Assembly: GCA_021160985.1 (NCBI GenBank)
Contig: JAGHBN010000093.1
Span: 1 to 10,353 of the forward strand
Length of the DNA: 10,353 nt
Reading direction: 5' to 3'
Source of the DNA: Thermococcus sp.
GTDB taxonomy: Archaea > Methanobacteriota_B > Thermococci > Thermococcales > Thermococcaceae
The notes beneath the pieces were generated by a model, which saw only the letters and a list, made by a program, of their open reading frames with translations, searched no databases and was not told where the DNA came from. This document shows, one piece after another, positions 1-6,839 of the stretch (position 1 is its first letter; the number at the start of each line of letters is the position of its first letter). Made by a program: the position numbers and the translations under genes.

Positions 1-461
1 CGATGCTCGACATGGGCTACCAGCCGGTAAGCGACGAGAGTTCCGCCATAAAGGGCTCCCTTGAGCTCGGCCTTAAGCTCCTCGAATGGGGCGAGGAGAA
101 CACCTCGCTGAGCTACCACCTCTGCACCGCCAGGCTCAAGGACGCCGTCCAGCTCAGGAACAGGCTCAGGAGGATGGCGAAGAACGTGGCTAAACCTTAC
201 ATGGAGGTGACGGAGGACGGGACGCTCCGCTTTGGGATTGCCGAATACGACGACCTCGACGAGCTGTGCGAGTTCCTTGTAGAGGAGGCGGAGGTTCCGG
301 AGGAGTGGCTCTACATCAACCGCGAGAAGGGCAGGATTGAGATGCCCGAGGAGGTTGCCGTTGAGCTGGCAGAAGCGATTGAAGGCGACGTGAGGTTCTT
401 CATCGTGGAGGAGTATCCAACCTTCGACCGGATTGAGGTCGAGAGAATTCCGCTGCCGTAA
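1..461 (+). CDS. 3' part of a probable radical SAM protein (COG2108-like), truncated by the window edge
   Basis: The reading frame is open from the left edge to a TAA at 459-461. The first in-frame ATG (position 3) has no visible ribosome binding site, so the true start is probably outside the window. About 152 residues are visible. They are acidic and soluble, with no membrane segment. A stretch around residues 36-60 of the visible part (SYHLCTARLKDAVQLRNRL) resembles, from memory, the C-terminal region of archaeal radical SAM proteins related to pyruvate formate-lyase activating enzyme (COG2108). The radical SAM CxxxCxxC cluster would lie upstream and cannot be seen, so the family is tentative. 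The C-terminus is an alternating basic and acidic region ending in a beta-like segment (RIEVERIPL). The gene converges on chiA with 20 bp between stop codons and has no evident link to chitin use; it probably marks the edge of the chitin locus. Confidence 0.55.
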   Translation, partial: MLDMGYQPVSDESSAIKGSLELGLKLLEWGEENTSLSYHLCTARLKDAVQLRNRLRRMAKNVAKPYMEVTEDGTLRFGIAEYDDLDELCEFLVEEAEVPEEWLYINREKGRIEMPEEVAVELAEAIEGDVRFFIVEEYPTFDRIEVERIPLP

Positions 462-481
462 AAGGGAAAGGAAAGAAGAAA
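462..481 (-). terminator. Pyrimidine-rich tract after chiA, possible archaeal terminator
   Basis: Read on the minus strand, the 20 bases after the chiA stop are all pyrimidines with several short T runs, and the T run continues into the end of the converging gene. Archaeal intrinsic termination relies on T-rich tracts without a required hairpin, so this is a plausible chiA terminator. The C interruptions weaken the call. No matching T tract is seen for the plus-strand gene. Confidence 0.35.
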
Positions 482-3400
482 TCATATCGGGACTGCGACC
501 GCCTGGGGCATGACGCTCTGGGGCTGGAACGCCGTCATGAACTGCACGAAGACGTGGCTGTAGGCCCAGTCCGGGTCGCTGGTTCCCCTGTGGAGCGGCG
601 AGACCTCTCCGGTAGGTCCGGGGTGGTCGCGGTCGACGCTCCAGAAGGCGAGGGCCCTTATTTTATGCTGGATGGCCCAGTCAACGAGCTGCTGGGCGTC
701 GCTTAGCGTGAATACGCTCTTGTCGTCGTTGGTTCCAATCATCGGGGTCAGTCCTATCATTCCCCATATTTCCCCGTCCGTTTTGTTCGGGTATATCTGC
801 TTGAGCTGTCTGAATGTGTTCTCTGCCACCTTTATCGCGTTCTCGGCGTTGGCCGGCGTCCAGTAGTAGTCCATGGTCATCGGGTTGACCCTGTCAACCT
901 CGACGCCGTTCTTGGCGAGGCTCTCTATGAGCCCGTATCCCCTTGCGACTCCTATTCCTGGGTCTGCGGGCAGTGTAAGGCTGAACTTGACCCAGGGCCT
1001 CTCCCTCTGCACTATCTTGAGGGCCTCAATGAACACGTTTTCATTGACACCGCTCTCGATGTCAAAGTCGAGGTACGTTGCGTTGTACATGTCTATTACC
1101 TGAATGTACCACTGGGCCAGCTGTTCGGCGCTCTGGGCCTGCTGGCAGAGGTAGGGCCCCACCGCACCGCCGAACGCTATTATGACATCGCCTCCGGCCC
1201 CCCTCAGCTTCTTGACCTCCTCAACGAAGGCATCAAGCGGGAGCTTTCCGCCCCAGCTGGGCCCGTTGAACGCCTGGCTGTAGATGACGAAGGCCAGGGT
1301 GAAGTACGGCGTCCCGGTGAGGTTGTAGTAGTCCACAAGGGGCCTGTGGACGCCCAGCGTCACGTCAATGTACGGGGCAAAGAAGTGCTCCGGAAGGCCC
1401 GGGCCGGCTGGGACGTAGGTTGTGTTGTCAGGGATTGTCTCGGTCTGGTTCTGGGAGGGTGTCTGGTCGCTCTGGTTCTGGTCGGGTTGGGATATTGAGC
1501 TCCCCTCCGGCCAGATGTCCCAGATTTCCCCGTTGATTTCGAGCACCATCTGCTCCACGGGTTTGCTTCCCGCTGCTATGAAACCGAAGGTGGCCGTTGG
1601 CCCGCGGTTCCAGCTCATTGGGGTGAACACGATGTACCCGTCCTGTTCGGCCTTGTTGGTGCTCCAGTGGGAGCTTATAGATGAGCCCTCTCTGAGCTTC
1701 ACTTTCAGCGTCCAGTCGTAGGTTCCCCCGAGGTCGAGTGTGACATCGTACTCGGTGTTGCCCCAGTCGTTGAGTGTAACCTTAATGGCCCCCGGTCTCA
1801 CAAGCGTGACGTTGCCGGCGGGGTTCTGGTCTCCGCTTGAGTCGGTGCCGTTGTTTGTGTTGTCAGGTTGCTCGGTGTCGGTCCGGTTGTTGTCTGAGGT
1901 ACCTTCGTTTGAAGTGTCCGGCCGTGGAATCGGGCCGAGTTCTGGTGTGAAGTCCAGGGCCGGGAGGCCGCTCTGGTCTGTGTACTGGTTGAATATCCTG
2001 CTGAACTCGTAGTCCTCAATGTCGGGCAGTCCTGAGTGGCGCGGGGAAACACCGCCGCTTCCCGGGTGGTCTCTGGTCATTGACCACATCGAGAGCATTC
2101 CAACGCCGGTTGAGTTTGCCCAGTCCATGAGCTTCCAAGCGTCGCTCGGGTAGAACACCTCGCTTGTTATATCGTTCACTCCTATCATTGGGGTAATGGA
2201 GAGCATATGCCAGATTTCAGCGTCGCTCTTGTTGGGGAACAGCTCCTTAAGCTGGTTGAACGTGCTCTTGGCCGCCTGAATCGCGTACTCGCCCATCTTT
2301 CCATCGGGGTTGGGTGCCGCCCAGTCGCCGTAGTCCATCGCCATGATGTCAACGCGGTCGATTCTGACGCCGTTCTCGATGAGGTTCTTCAGGAAGTCTA
2401 TGCCTGCCTGGGTCAGGCCGCTGGGCAGAACAGGAAGGGTGAAGCTGACCTTTAGGTTCGGGTACTTCTTCTGAATCATTGCGAGGGCCTTTGCGCGCTT
2501 GTCGTTGTCTTCCATCTTCTGGAGGTACGCCCCCTCCACGTCAAAGGTGAGCCACGTGGCGTTGTACGTTGTTATGACTTCTTCTATGGCCGAAGCCAGG
2601 TCCTCCGGGGAGGAGCACTTCTCTGCCAGGTATGGCCCGTTGGCGCCTCCGAAGGCTATGAGGACGTCTCCACCCATGCTCCTGACCCTGTTTATCTCCT
2701 CGAGGTAAAACTTGTCTGAAACCTTGTAGGCCCCGGCCCACGCGGGCTCGCAGGCCCCGCTGGTGGACGCCACGATAAACGCCAGGTTGAAGAACCTGAC
2801 GCCCGTTTTCTTCATCATCTCGCTTATTGATGGGGTCGGGTAGAGCGTTATGTCGACGTAGGGTGAAAAGACCTTTGCCGGCCACTGAACCTTCGCCGGG
2901 AGTGCAACGTCCCCCGGTACCGTGTTGTCGTTTGAAGAGTCCCCTGAAGACCCGTTGAGTCCGCCGAATTCCGGAGGCACAGGTGTCCCTTCGGGCCACA
3001 CGTCCCACACGGCCCCGTTTACCACGAGAACCGCGATCATCTCTGGGTTGCCGCCGGTGTAGGTGAACCCAAAGGTTGCAGTTGGCCCGCGGTTCCAGCT
3101 TGGGGGCGTGAAGACAATCCAGCTTCCGTTTTCCGCTTTATTGGCGCTCCAGTGGCTGGCCAGGCTCGCGCCTTCGAGCTTTACGTAGAGCTTCCAGTCG
3201 TACTCGCCTCCGAGGTTTAGGGTTATGTCGTATTCACCGCCGGTGCCCCACGAGGTGTGCTTTACGGCTATCGCACCCGGTTTTACCGGCTCTATGGTCT
3301 GGTTTGAAGTGTCTCCTGTGTCAGTTGAGTTGTCCGGGCTCTCTTCTGGCTGGCCGCTGTCGTTACCGCCGGTCCCGTTGTCCGGCTGTCCTGTGTCGGT

Positions 3401-5170
3401 CTGGTTTCCGTCTCCGGTGTTGGGCTCTTCAGAATCCGTGCTGTTGTCATAGCTCGGTTCCGGGATGGTCAGGTTTGCCGGGACGCTTGCACCGAGGTAG
3501 TAGGTGTCGGGAATCCACGCCGGCGGCTTTTCTCCGAGGTGCTCCAGAACGGTGTCAAGGAGCGGGTGGTCGTTGGTGCCCGGCTTTCTATCCGCGGTTA
3601 TCTCCCATACCATGACGCCTCCGATTCCGTTCTTGAGCATGTAGTCTACCTTTATGCCTATGGCCCTCGGGTCGTCAAATGTTATGAATATCTTCTTCGT
3701 CGGTGAGTACAGCCATGCGACCATTGCCACGGGGTCCCAGTAGTAGTTGTACTCCGAGCTCTTGTTTTTCTCGGCCACGTCCCAGTAGTCCATCACGCCG
3801 TAGGTTTCCCAGGCCGGCCCCCATGTTCCGTCCGGGGTGCCGCTGAAGGGCTGGTACAGGCCGTTGTTGGTGGCCGGGACGTTGGCAAAGCTCCTGCTGT
3901 AGAACGGCAGGCCGAGAACGATTTTGGTCTTGTCAGGGACGTGCTTGATGTACCACTGAATGGAAGCGTTCACGTTGAAGTTCCATTTTATGTTCGGGTC
4001 GGTGTACGGGGCGTTTGGGTCGGCGTAGAGCGGCGCGAGGTGGCCGGTGATGTTCTCCCATGCGCCGTGGTAGTCGTACGTCATCACGTTTATGAAGTCG
4101 AGGTACTTGGTGGCTTCGGCCCAGTCTATCCTTCCTGCCTTGACGGGGTCTGCCGGGACTGCCGCGGTGAGGAGGTACTCCTTGCGGTCCTCAAGCTCCG
4201 CCCTGTCGAACACCTCTCTGACGGTCTTGAGGAGGAGGACGAAGTTTTTACCGTCGTCCGGGCGCACGTGGTTTCCTTCCATTCCGCCCCCGCCCGGGTA
4301 CTCCCAGTCAATGTCGAGGCCGTCGAGGTTGTACTTTCTGATGTATTCAAGGGCGCTCTCCGCGAACCTCTGCCTCTTGGCTGGGTCTGCCGCTATGTCC
4401 GAGAAGTACTTGCTCAGGGTCCAGCCGCCGACGCTGATGAGCACCTTGACCTGCGGATACTTTTTCTTGTACTCCTTCAGGTCTTCCAGGTTGAGCTCGT
4501 CGCCGTAGCTGTCGAAGAAGCTTATGCTCCCGTCCTCGTTTGGCTTCAGGAAGGCATAGTTCACGTGGGTGACCTTCTCCCAGGGGATATCGCTGACGTA
4601 GAACTTCCTCGCGTACCTGCCCCAGGAGATGTAGTAGACCACGACCCTGTACGGCTGGGCGGGCGTTGTCACGGTGAGGACGTTTGAGGGACTGGCCCGT
4701 GAGCCGTCCGCCAGAACTGGAACCACAGCGTAGTAGTAAGTCGTGTTGGCCTTGAGGCTCCACTGGTCGAGGTAGGTGGTCGTCGGCACGGCATCTCCGA
4801 GAAGGGTCCACGCGTCCCCGCCAGGGGTGCTCTGTGTCCAGTACTTTGCCCGCCATATTTTGCCGTTGTACTCAACGATGTCACCCTGGTAATAGACCTT
4901 CCCGGGTTCGTACTGCGGGTAGCTGCTCCAGTTCACAGTTGCTACAAGGTTGCCGGGGCTTAGGAGTGTGTTTGGGTCGGTTGACCGATAGACCTCATAT
5001 GCCTTAGCATCGTCGTAGGGGCTCCATGTCAGGTTCACGAGGTCCCAGGCGAGTGCTTGGCCACTCAGTGTCACTGTCGTCGCTCCAGAAACCCAGGGGT
5101 AGTGCACCGATGGTGCCAGGGAAAGCACCATCAGTGCCACGAGTAGTAGTGCAGCTTTTTTACTTTCCAT
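482..5170 (-). CDS. chiA: Secreted multidomain chitinase with three GH18 domains (ChiA type)
   Basis: Extracellular chitinase of 1562 aa that hydrolyses beta-1,4 links in chitin. Order of parts, by residue: signal peptide about 5-30; FnIII-like segment about 35-170 with a CBM5/12-like module at about 87-125 (YYQGDIVEYNGKIWRAKYW); GH18 domain A about 173-548, with SVGG at 246-249 and an intact DxxDxDxE site (D283, D286, D288, E290) plus MTYDYHG at 363-369; linker 570-628; CBM2-like domain 629-735; GH18 domain B1 about 763-1065, with T875-F-D877-V-E879; linker; second CBM2-like domain 1123-1224; linker; GH18 domain B2 about 1257-1550, with an intact D1368-F-D1370-I-E1372. The linkers are rich in N-glycosylation sequons. 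There is no C-terminal membrane anchor, so the protein is probably released. T. kodakarensis ChiA is 1215 aa with two catalytic domains, an exo-type N-terminal one and an endo-type C-terminal one. The extra length here is B1. The start has GAGGTG 7 nt upstream. It is divergent from dac. The frame is intact, unlike the split chiA/chiB of P. furiosus. Confidence 0.95.
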   Translation of the reverse strand: MESKKAALLLVALMVLSLAPSVHYPWVSGATTVTLSGQALAWDLVNLTWSPYDDAKAYEVYRSTDPNTLLSPGNLVATVNWSSYPQYEPGKVYYQGDIVEYNGKIWRAKYWTQSTPGGDAWTLLGDAVPTTTYLDQWSLKANTTYYYAVVPVLADGSRASPSNVLTVTTPAQPYRVVVYYISWGRYARKFYVSDIPWEKVTHVNYAFLKPNEDGSISFFDSYGDELNLEDLKEYKKKYPQVKVLISVGGWTLSKYFSDIAADPAKRQRFAESALEYIRKYNLDGLDIDWEYPGGGGMEGNHVRPDDGKNFVLLLKTVREVFDRAELEDRKEYLLTAAVPADPVKAGRIDWAEATKYLDFINVMTYDYHGAWENITGHLAPLYADPNAPYTDPNIKWNFNVNASIQWYIKHVPDKTKIVLGLPFYSRSFANVPATNNGLYQPFSGTPDGTWGPAWETYGVMDYWDVAEKNKSSEYNYYWDPVAMVAWLYSPTKKIFITFDDPRAIGIKVDYMLKNGIGGVMVWEITADRKPGTNDHPLLDTVLEHLGEKPPAWIPDTYYLGASVPANLTIPEPSYDNSTDSEEPNTGDGNQTDTGQPDNGTGGNDSGQPEESPDNSTDTGDTSNQTIEPVKPGAIAVKHTSWGTGGEYDITLNLGGEYDWKLYVKLEGASLASHWSANKAENGSWIVFTPPSWNRGPTATFGFTYTGGNPEMIAVLVVNGAVWDVWPEGTPVPPEFGGLNGSSGDSSNDNTVPGDVALPAKVQWPAKVFSPYVDITLYPTPSISEMMKKTGVRFFNLAFIVASTSGACEPAWAGAYKVSDKFYLEEINRVRSMGGDVLIAFGGANGPYLAEKCSSPEDLASAIEEVITTYNATWLTFDVEGAYLQKMEDNDKRAKALAMIQKKYPNLKVSFTLPVLPSGLTQAGIDFLKNLIENGVRIDRVDIMAMDYGDWAAPNPDGKMGEYAIQAAKSTFNQLKELFPNKSDAEIWHMLSITPMIGVNDITSEVFYPSDAWKLMDWANSTGVGMLSMWSMTRDHPGSGGVSPRHSGLPDIEDYEFSRIFNQYTDQSGLPALDFTPELGPIPRPDTSNEGTSDNNRTDTEQPDNTNNGTDSSGDQNPAGNVTLVRPGAIKVTLNDWGNTEYDVTLDLGGTYDWTLKVKLREGSSISSHWSTNKAEQDGYIVFTPMSWNRGPTATFGFIAAGSKPVEQMVLEINGEIWDIWPEGSSISQPDQNQSDQTPSQNQTETIPDNTTYVPAGPGLPEHFFAPYIDVTLGVHRPLVDYYNLTGTPYFTLAFVIYSQAFNGPSWGGKLPLDAFVEEVKKLRGAGGDVIIAFGGAVGPYLCQQAQSAEQLAQWYIQVIDMYNATYLDFDIESGVNENVFIEALKIVQRERPWVKFSLTLPADPGIGVARGYGLIESLAKNGVEVDRVNPMTMDYYWTPANAENAIKVAENTFRQLKQIYPNKTDGEIWGMIGLTPMIGTNDDKSVFTLSDAQQLVDWAIQHKIRALAFWSVDRDHPGPTGEVSPLHRGTSDPDWAYSHVFVQFMTAFQPQSVMPQAVAVPI
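521..1804 (-). repeat. Duplicated CBM2-linker-GH18 unit inside chiA, copy 2 (CBM2b-B2)
   Basis: Residues 1123-1550 of the chitinase. It parallels copy 1 in order and sequence blocks. Its catalytic motif is complete (D1368, D1370, E1372), so this copy most likely corresponds to the endo-acting C-terminal domain of T. kodakarensis ChiA and of the P. furiosus enzyme. Confidence 0.8.
1976..3286 (-). repeat. Duplicated CBM2-linker-GH18 unit inside chiA, copy 1 (CBM2a-B1)
   Basis: Residues 629-1065 of the chitinase. It shares with copy 2 the same order of parts and many identical short blocks: SWNRGPTATFGF in the CBM2, GGDVxIAFGGAxGPYL, YNAT before the catalytic motif, MDY, ITPMIG versus LTPMIG, and RDHPG near the end. 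At DNA level the 20 bases at 3081-3100 are identical to 1596-1615. The catalytic motif of this copy has Thr in place of the first Asp of DxDxE. Confidence 0.8.
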
Positions 5171-5177
5171 GTCGCGA

Positions 5178-5183
5178 CACCTC
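5178..5183 (-). promoter_or_regulatory. chiA ribosome binding site
   Basis: GAGGTG on the minus strand, 7 nt before the chiA ATG. It fits the 3' end of archaeal 16S rRNA and supports the start at 5170, which is directly followed by a good signal peptide. Confidence 0.75.
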
Positions 5184-5212
5184 GGAGGTTGTCGGCGTTA
5201 GATGTGCTTCAT

Positions 5213-5222
5213 TGTTTATAAC
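5213..5222 (-). promoter_or_regulatory. Probable chiA TATA box
   Basis: On the minus strand the sequence reads GTTATAAAC, centred near 5217. An archaeal start site about 25 nt downstream falls near 5192, giving a short leader of about 20 nt that includes the GAGGTG site. No other TATA candidate is better spaced. The start site itself is inferred. Confidence 0.55.
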
Positions 5223-5330
5223 TGTTACTAATTTTACATTGAACACAATTTTTGTAATCCTGAAATAATTGATCCATAATGTCAATAGAGTGAGCGTAAT
5301 GGGAACTAGATGTGGTCTGGATTCCAACCA

Positions 5331-5359
5331 AAAACATTATAAAATTTGGAATTTTATAA
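5331..5359 (+). promoter_or_regulatory. dac promoter: TATA box within a perfect 10-3-10 palindrome
   Basis: TTATAAAATT (5337-5346) and its reverse complement AATTTTATAA (5350-5359) are separated by three bases. The left arm, preceded by A-rich sequence (5331-5335) that could act as a BRE, is a TATA box centred near 5341. It predicts transcription start about 22-25 nt on, at or just after the dac ATG (5363), so the mRNA is probably leaderless. A second inverted pair, ATTCCAA (5321-5327) and TTGGAAT (5346-5352), brackets the TATA box. Either could be an operator; that is inference. Confidence 0.55.
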
Positions 5360-5362
5360 AAA

Positions 5363-6178
5363 ATGGTGATGAAGTTGGCCTTCGAGGAGTTTGATAGCTT
5401 TGAAGCCGCGCTGGAGGCGCTTAAGGACAAGCTGGATTTCAAAATAGATGACCCTTTCAAGGACGTGAATAAAGTTCTGTGCATCGAGCCGCATCCCGAC
5501 GACTGTGTTATTGCACTGGGTGGGACTATAAAGAAGCTTGTGGATGATGGCATTGAAGTCGTGTACCTCCTTTTAACCGATGGTTCTATGGGGACCACCG
5601 ACGAGAGCATTTCAAGACATGAGCTTGCACTGACCCGTCTTGAGGAGGAAAAGGAGAGCGCCAAGCTCCTCGGCGTGAAGAAGATTATAACGCTGGATTT
5701 CGCGGACACAGAACTGCCGCACGATAGGGAGACAAGGAAGGAGATAGTCACTGTTATACGAAAAGAAAAGCCTGAGATGGTGTTCATGCCGGATCCGTGG
5801 CTGCCCTACGAGAGTCACCCCGATCACAGGAGGGCCGGCTTCCTCGGGATAGAGGCGGCTAGCTTTTCTGGCCTTCCGAACTTCAACAGGACGGATCTAG
5901 TGGCGGGCCTTGAGCCCCACAGTGTCTCGGCGGTTGGGTTCTACTACACCCACAGGCCAAACTACTTCGTTGATATAACCGACGTGATGGGCCTGAAACT
6001 CGAGGCGATCAGGAGACACAGGAGCCAGTTCACTGACGATATCTGGGAACTCTGGGAACCGTACTTGAGAACAATGGCCATGTATTACGGAAAACTATGT
6101 GGTAAGAAGTATGCGGAGGGAATAAGGTTCATTCCTGGCCTGTTCCTGCACATCTGTCCGTTTGCCGGCGATCTCTGA
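5363..6178 (+). CDS. dac: N,N'-diacetylchitobiose / GlcNAc deacetylase (Dac, PIG-L/LmbE family)
   Basis: A 271-aa cytosolic zinc-dependent deacetylase. Characterised Thermococcales Dac enzymes remove the acetyl group from the non-reducing GlcNAc of diacetylchitobiose, giving GlcN-GlcNAc, and also act on GlcNAc. The PIG-L signature is clear: H44-P-D-D47, with H44 and D47 as expected zinc ligands and D46 as the likely base, then a glycine-rich ALGGTI, LLTDG at 70-74, and H152-P-D-H155 supplying the third zinc ligand. Length agrees with the T. kodakarensis enzyme (about 267 aa). The start is chosen at 5363, although no ribosome binding site precedes it; an in-frame ATG at 5369 is an alternative. 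The TATA position suggests a leaderless transcript that would serve either. The gene is divergent from chiA and convergent with the PIN-protein gene, with only 2 nt between stop codons. A homologous bacillithiol or mycothiol-type deacetylase is unlikely given the neighbourhood. Confidence 0.93.
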   Translation: MVMKLAFEEFDSFEAALEALKDKLDFKIDDPFKDVNKVLCIEPHPDDCVIALGGTIKKLVDDGIEVVYLLLTDGSMGTTDESISRHELALTRLEEEKESAKLLGVKKIITLDFADTELPHDRETRKEIVTVIRKEKPEMVFMPDPWLPYESHPDHRRAGFLGIEAASFSGLPNFNRTDLVAGLEPHSVSAVGFYYTHRPNYFVDITDVMGLKLEAIRRHRSQFTDDIWELWEPYLRTMAMYYGKLCGKKYAEGIRFIPGLFLHICPFAGDL

Positions 6179-6194
6179 TTTTATTTGTTTATTT
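6178..6194 (+). terminator. T-rich tract after dac, probable terminator
   Basis: Directly after the dac stop the plus strand reads ATTTTATTTGTTTATTT, a T-rich tract of the kind that terminates archaeal transcription. It lies within the last codons of the converging PIN gene, so one stretch serves as coding sequence on one strand and probable terminator on the other. Confidence 0.45.
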
Positions 6195-6633
6195 CAGCTT
6201 CAACTATTCTTTCGACTTCCTTCAGGAACTTGTCGAGGTCGACAACGTCAAGTCCGAACTCCACGAGGGGTTTGTATCGTTCTGGGTCAGTGGTTATCAG
6301 GAGGTTACGTGTGGTTATTGCCGAGACGCCTATGAGAATGTCATCTATGTCCATCCGAATGCCCTTTTTAAGAAGTTTGGCTTCTATTTTGGCGGTGTTG
6401 AGCACTATTTCCTCTGAGAGGGGTATTATCTCATAGATCTCCTTCAGGATTTTCATTTCAGTTTCGACATTTTTGTTGATATATGCCTTGGATACTAGGT
6501 ATCGGTATACCGAGACTATGGATACTGAAACGGTGAATTTGGCGAGGGTAACTTCCAGCAGCCTCCTTCTGCTTGCGGTGTGCATTTTTATCAGCGCCAA
6601 GGCATCAAAGGAAACGCTGTCGGGAAACGTCAT
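6181..6633 (-). CDS. vapC: PIN-domain protein, VapC-like toxin (possibly catalytically altered)
   Basis: A 150-aa soluble protein with a PIN-domain layout. VapC proteins are usually Mg-dependent endoribonucleases that cleave tRNA or rRNA and are held inactive by the partner antitoxin. Visible here: D10 in FDALALI near the N-terminus, D98/D99 in DDILIGVSA, and D116 in LITTDPERY, which match the first, third and fourth acidic positions of PIN proteins. The segment SIVSVYRYLVSKA (39-50) aligns with the usual SxxxxxELL helix, but the expected Glu appears to be R44. Nearby E57, E59 or E65 might substitute. The start overlaps the antitoxin stop by 4 bp (ATGA), and AAGGAGAG lies 9 nt upstream inside the antitoxin gene. 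It is the last gene of the GH1 operon and has no T-rich terminator of its own, so transcripts may run antisense into dac. Confidence 0.75.
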   Translation of the reverse strand: MTFPDSVSFDALALIKMHTASRRRLLEVTLAKFTVSVSIVSVYRYLVSKAYINKNVETEMKILKEIYEIIPLSEEIVLNTAKIEAKLLKKGIRMDIDDILIGVSAITTRNLLITTDPERYKPLVEFGLDVVDLDKFLKEVERIVEAEINK

Positions 6634-6839
6634 TTTTTATCCCTCTCCTTCAGCACTCTGAGGAGTACCTCGGCCTCCTCATCGTCAACCACGATGTCCT
6701 CAACTTTCCTGTCAAGCTCTACCAGATGCCAGGTTTCTATCAGCCTCTGGAGAACCTCGTCGTAGGAACGGGCATCGAGCTTGTCCTTTAATAACTTTAT
6801 CTTCTTCCAGGTGCTCTCATCAACCGCTATGGTTTTCAT
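6630..6839 (-). CDS. vapB: VapB-like antitoxin (ribbon-helix-helix type)
   Basis: A 69-aa protein beginning KTIAVDESTWKKIKLLKD, the strand-helix opening typical of archaeal VapB antitoxins, followed by a second helix (SYDEVLQRLIETW, about 25-37) and an acidic C-terminal tail (about 46-69) of the kind that wraps the toxin. Antitoxins of this type bind operator DNA and neutralise the PIN toxin. The start overlaps the GH1 stop by 4 bp (ATGA). A strong GGAGGGTG site (6844-6851) lies 4 nt before the ATG, inside the GH1 coding end. Its stop overlaps the toxin start by the same ATGA arrangement. The pair therefore depends on translation and transcription from the GH1 promoter, as no separate promoter is obvious. 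Confidence 0.75.
   Translation of the reverse strand: MKTIAVDESTWKKIKLLKDKLDARSYDEVLQRLIETWHLVELDRKVEDIVVDDEEAEVLLRVLKERDKK

Noticed and set aside
3941..4687. 248-aa open frame on the plus strand inside chiA
   Set aside because: It is antisense to the GH18-A domain, which has clear catalytic motifs. The translation is Val-rich and low in motifs, as expected for an antisense shadow of GC-rich coding DNA.
482..5170. Possible frameshift or gene split in chiA, as in P. furiosus chiA/chiB
   Set aside because: The frame is continuous for 1562 codons and every domain reads through with intact family blocks.
5171..5362. Tgr-type glycolytic regulator motif (TATCAC-N5-GTGATA)
   Set aside because: I looked for it by eye in this gap and in 8297-8603 and found no match, so this locus does not seem to use that known Thermococcales regulator.
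5209..5787. 192-aa minus-strand open frame over the chiA/dac gap and dac
   Set aside because: It is antisense to the intact PIG-L motifs of dac and Ser/Phe-rich, and it covers both promoters. No ribosome binding site or family match was seen.
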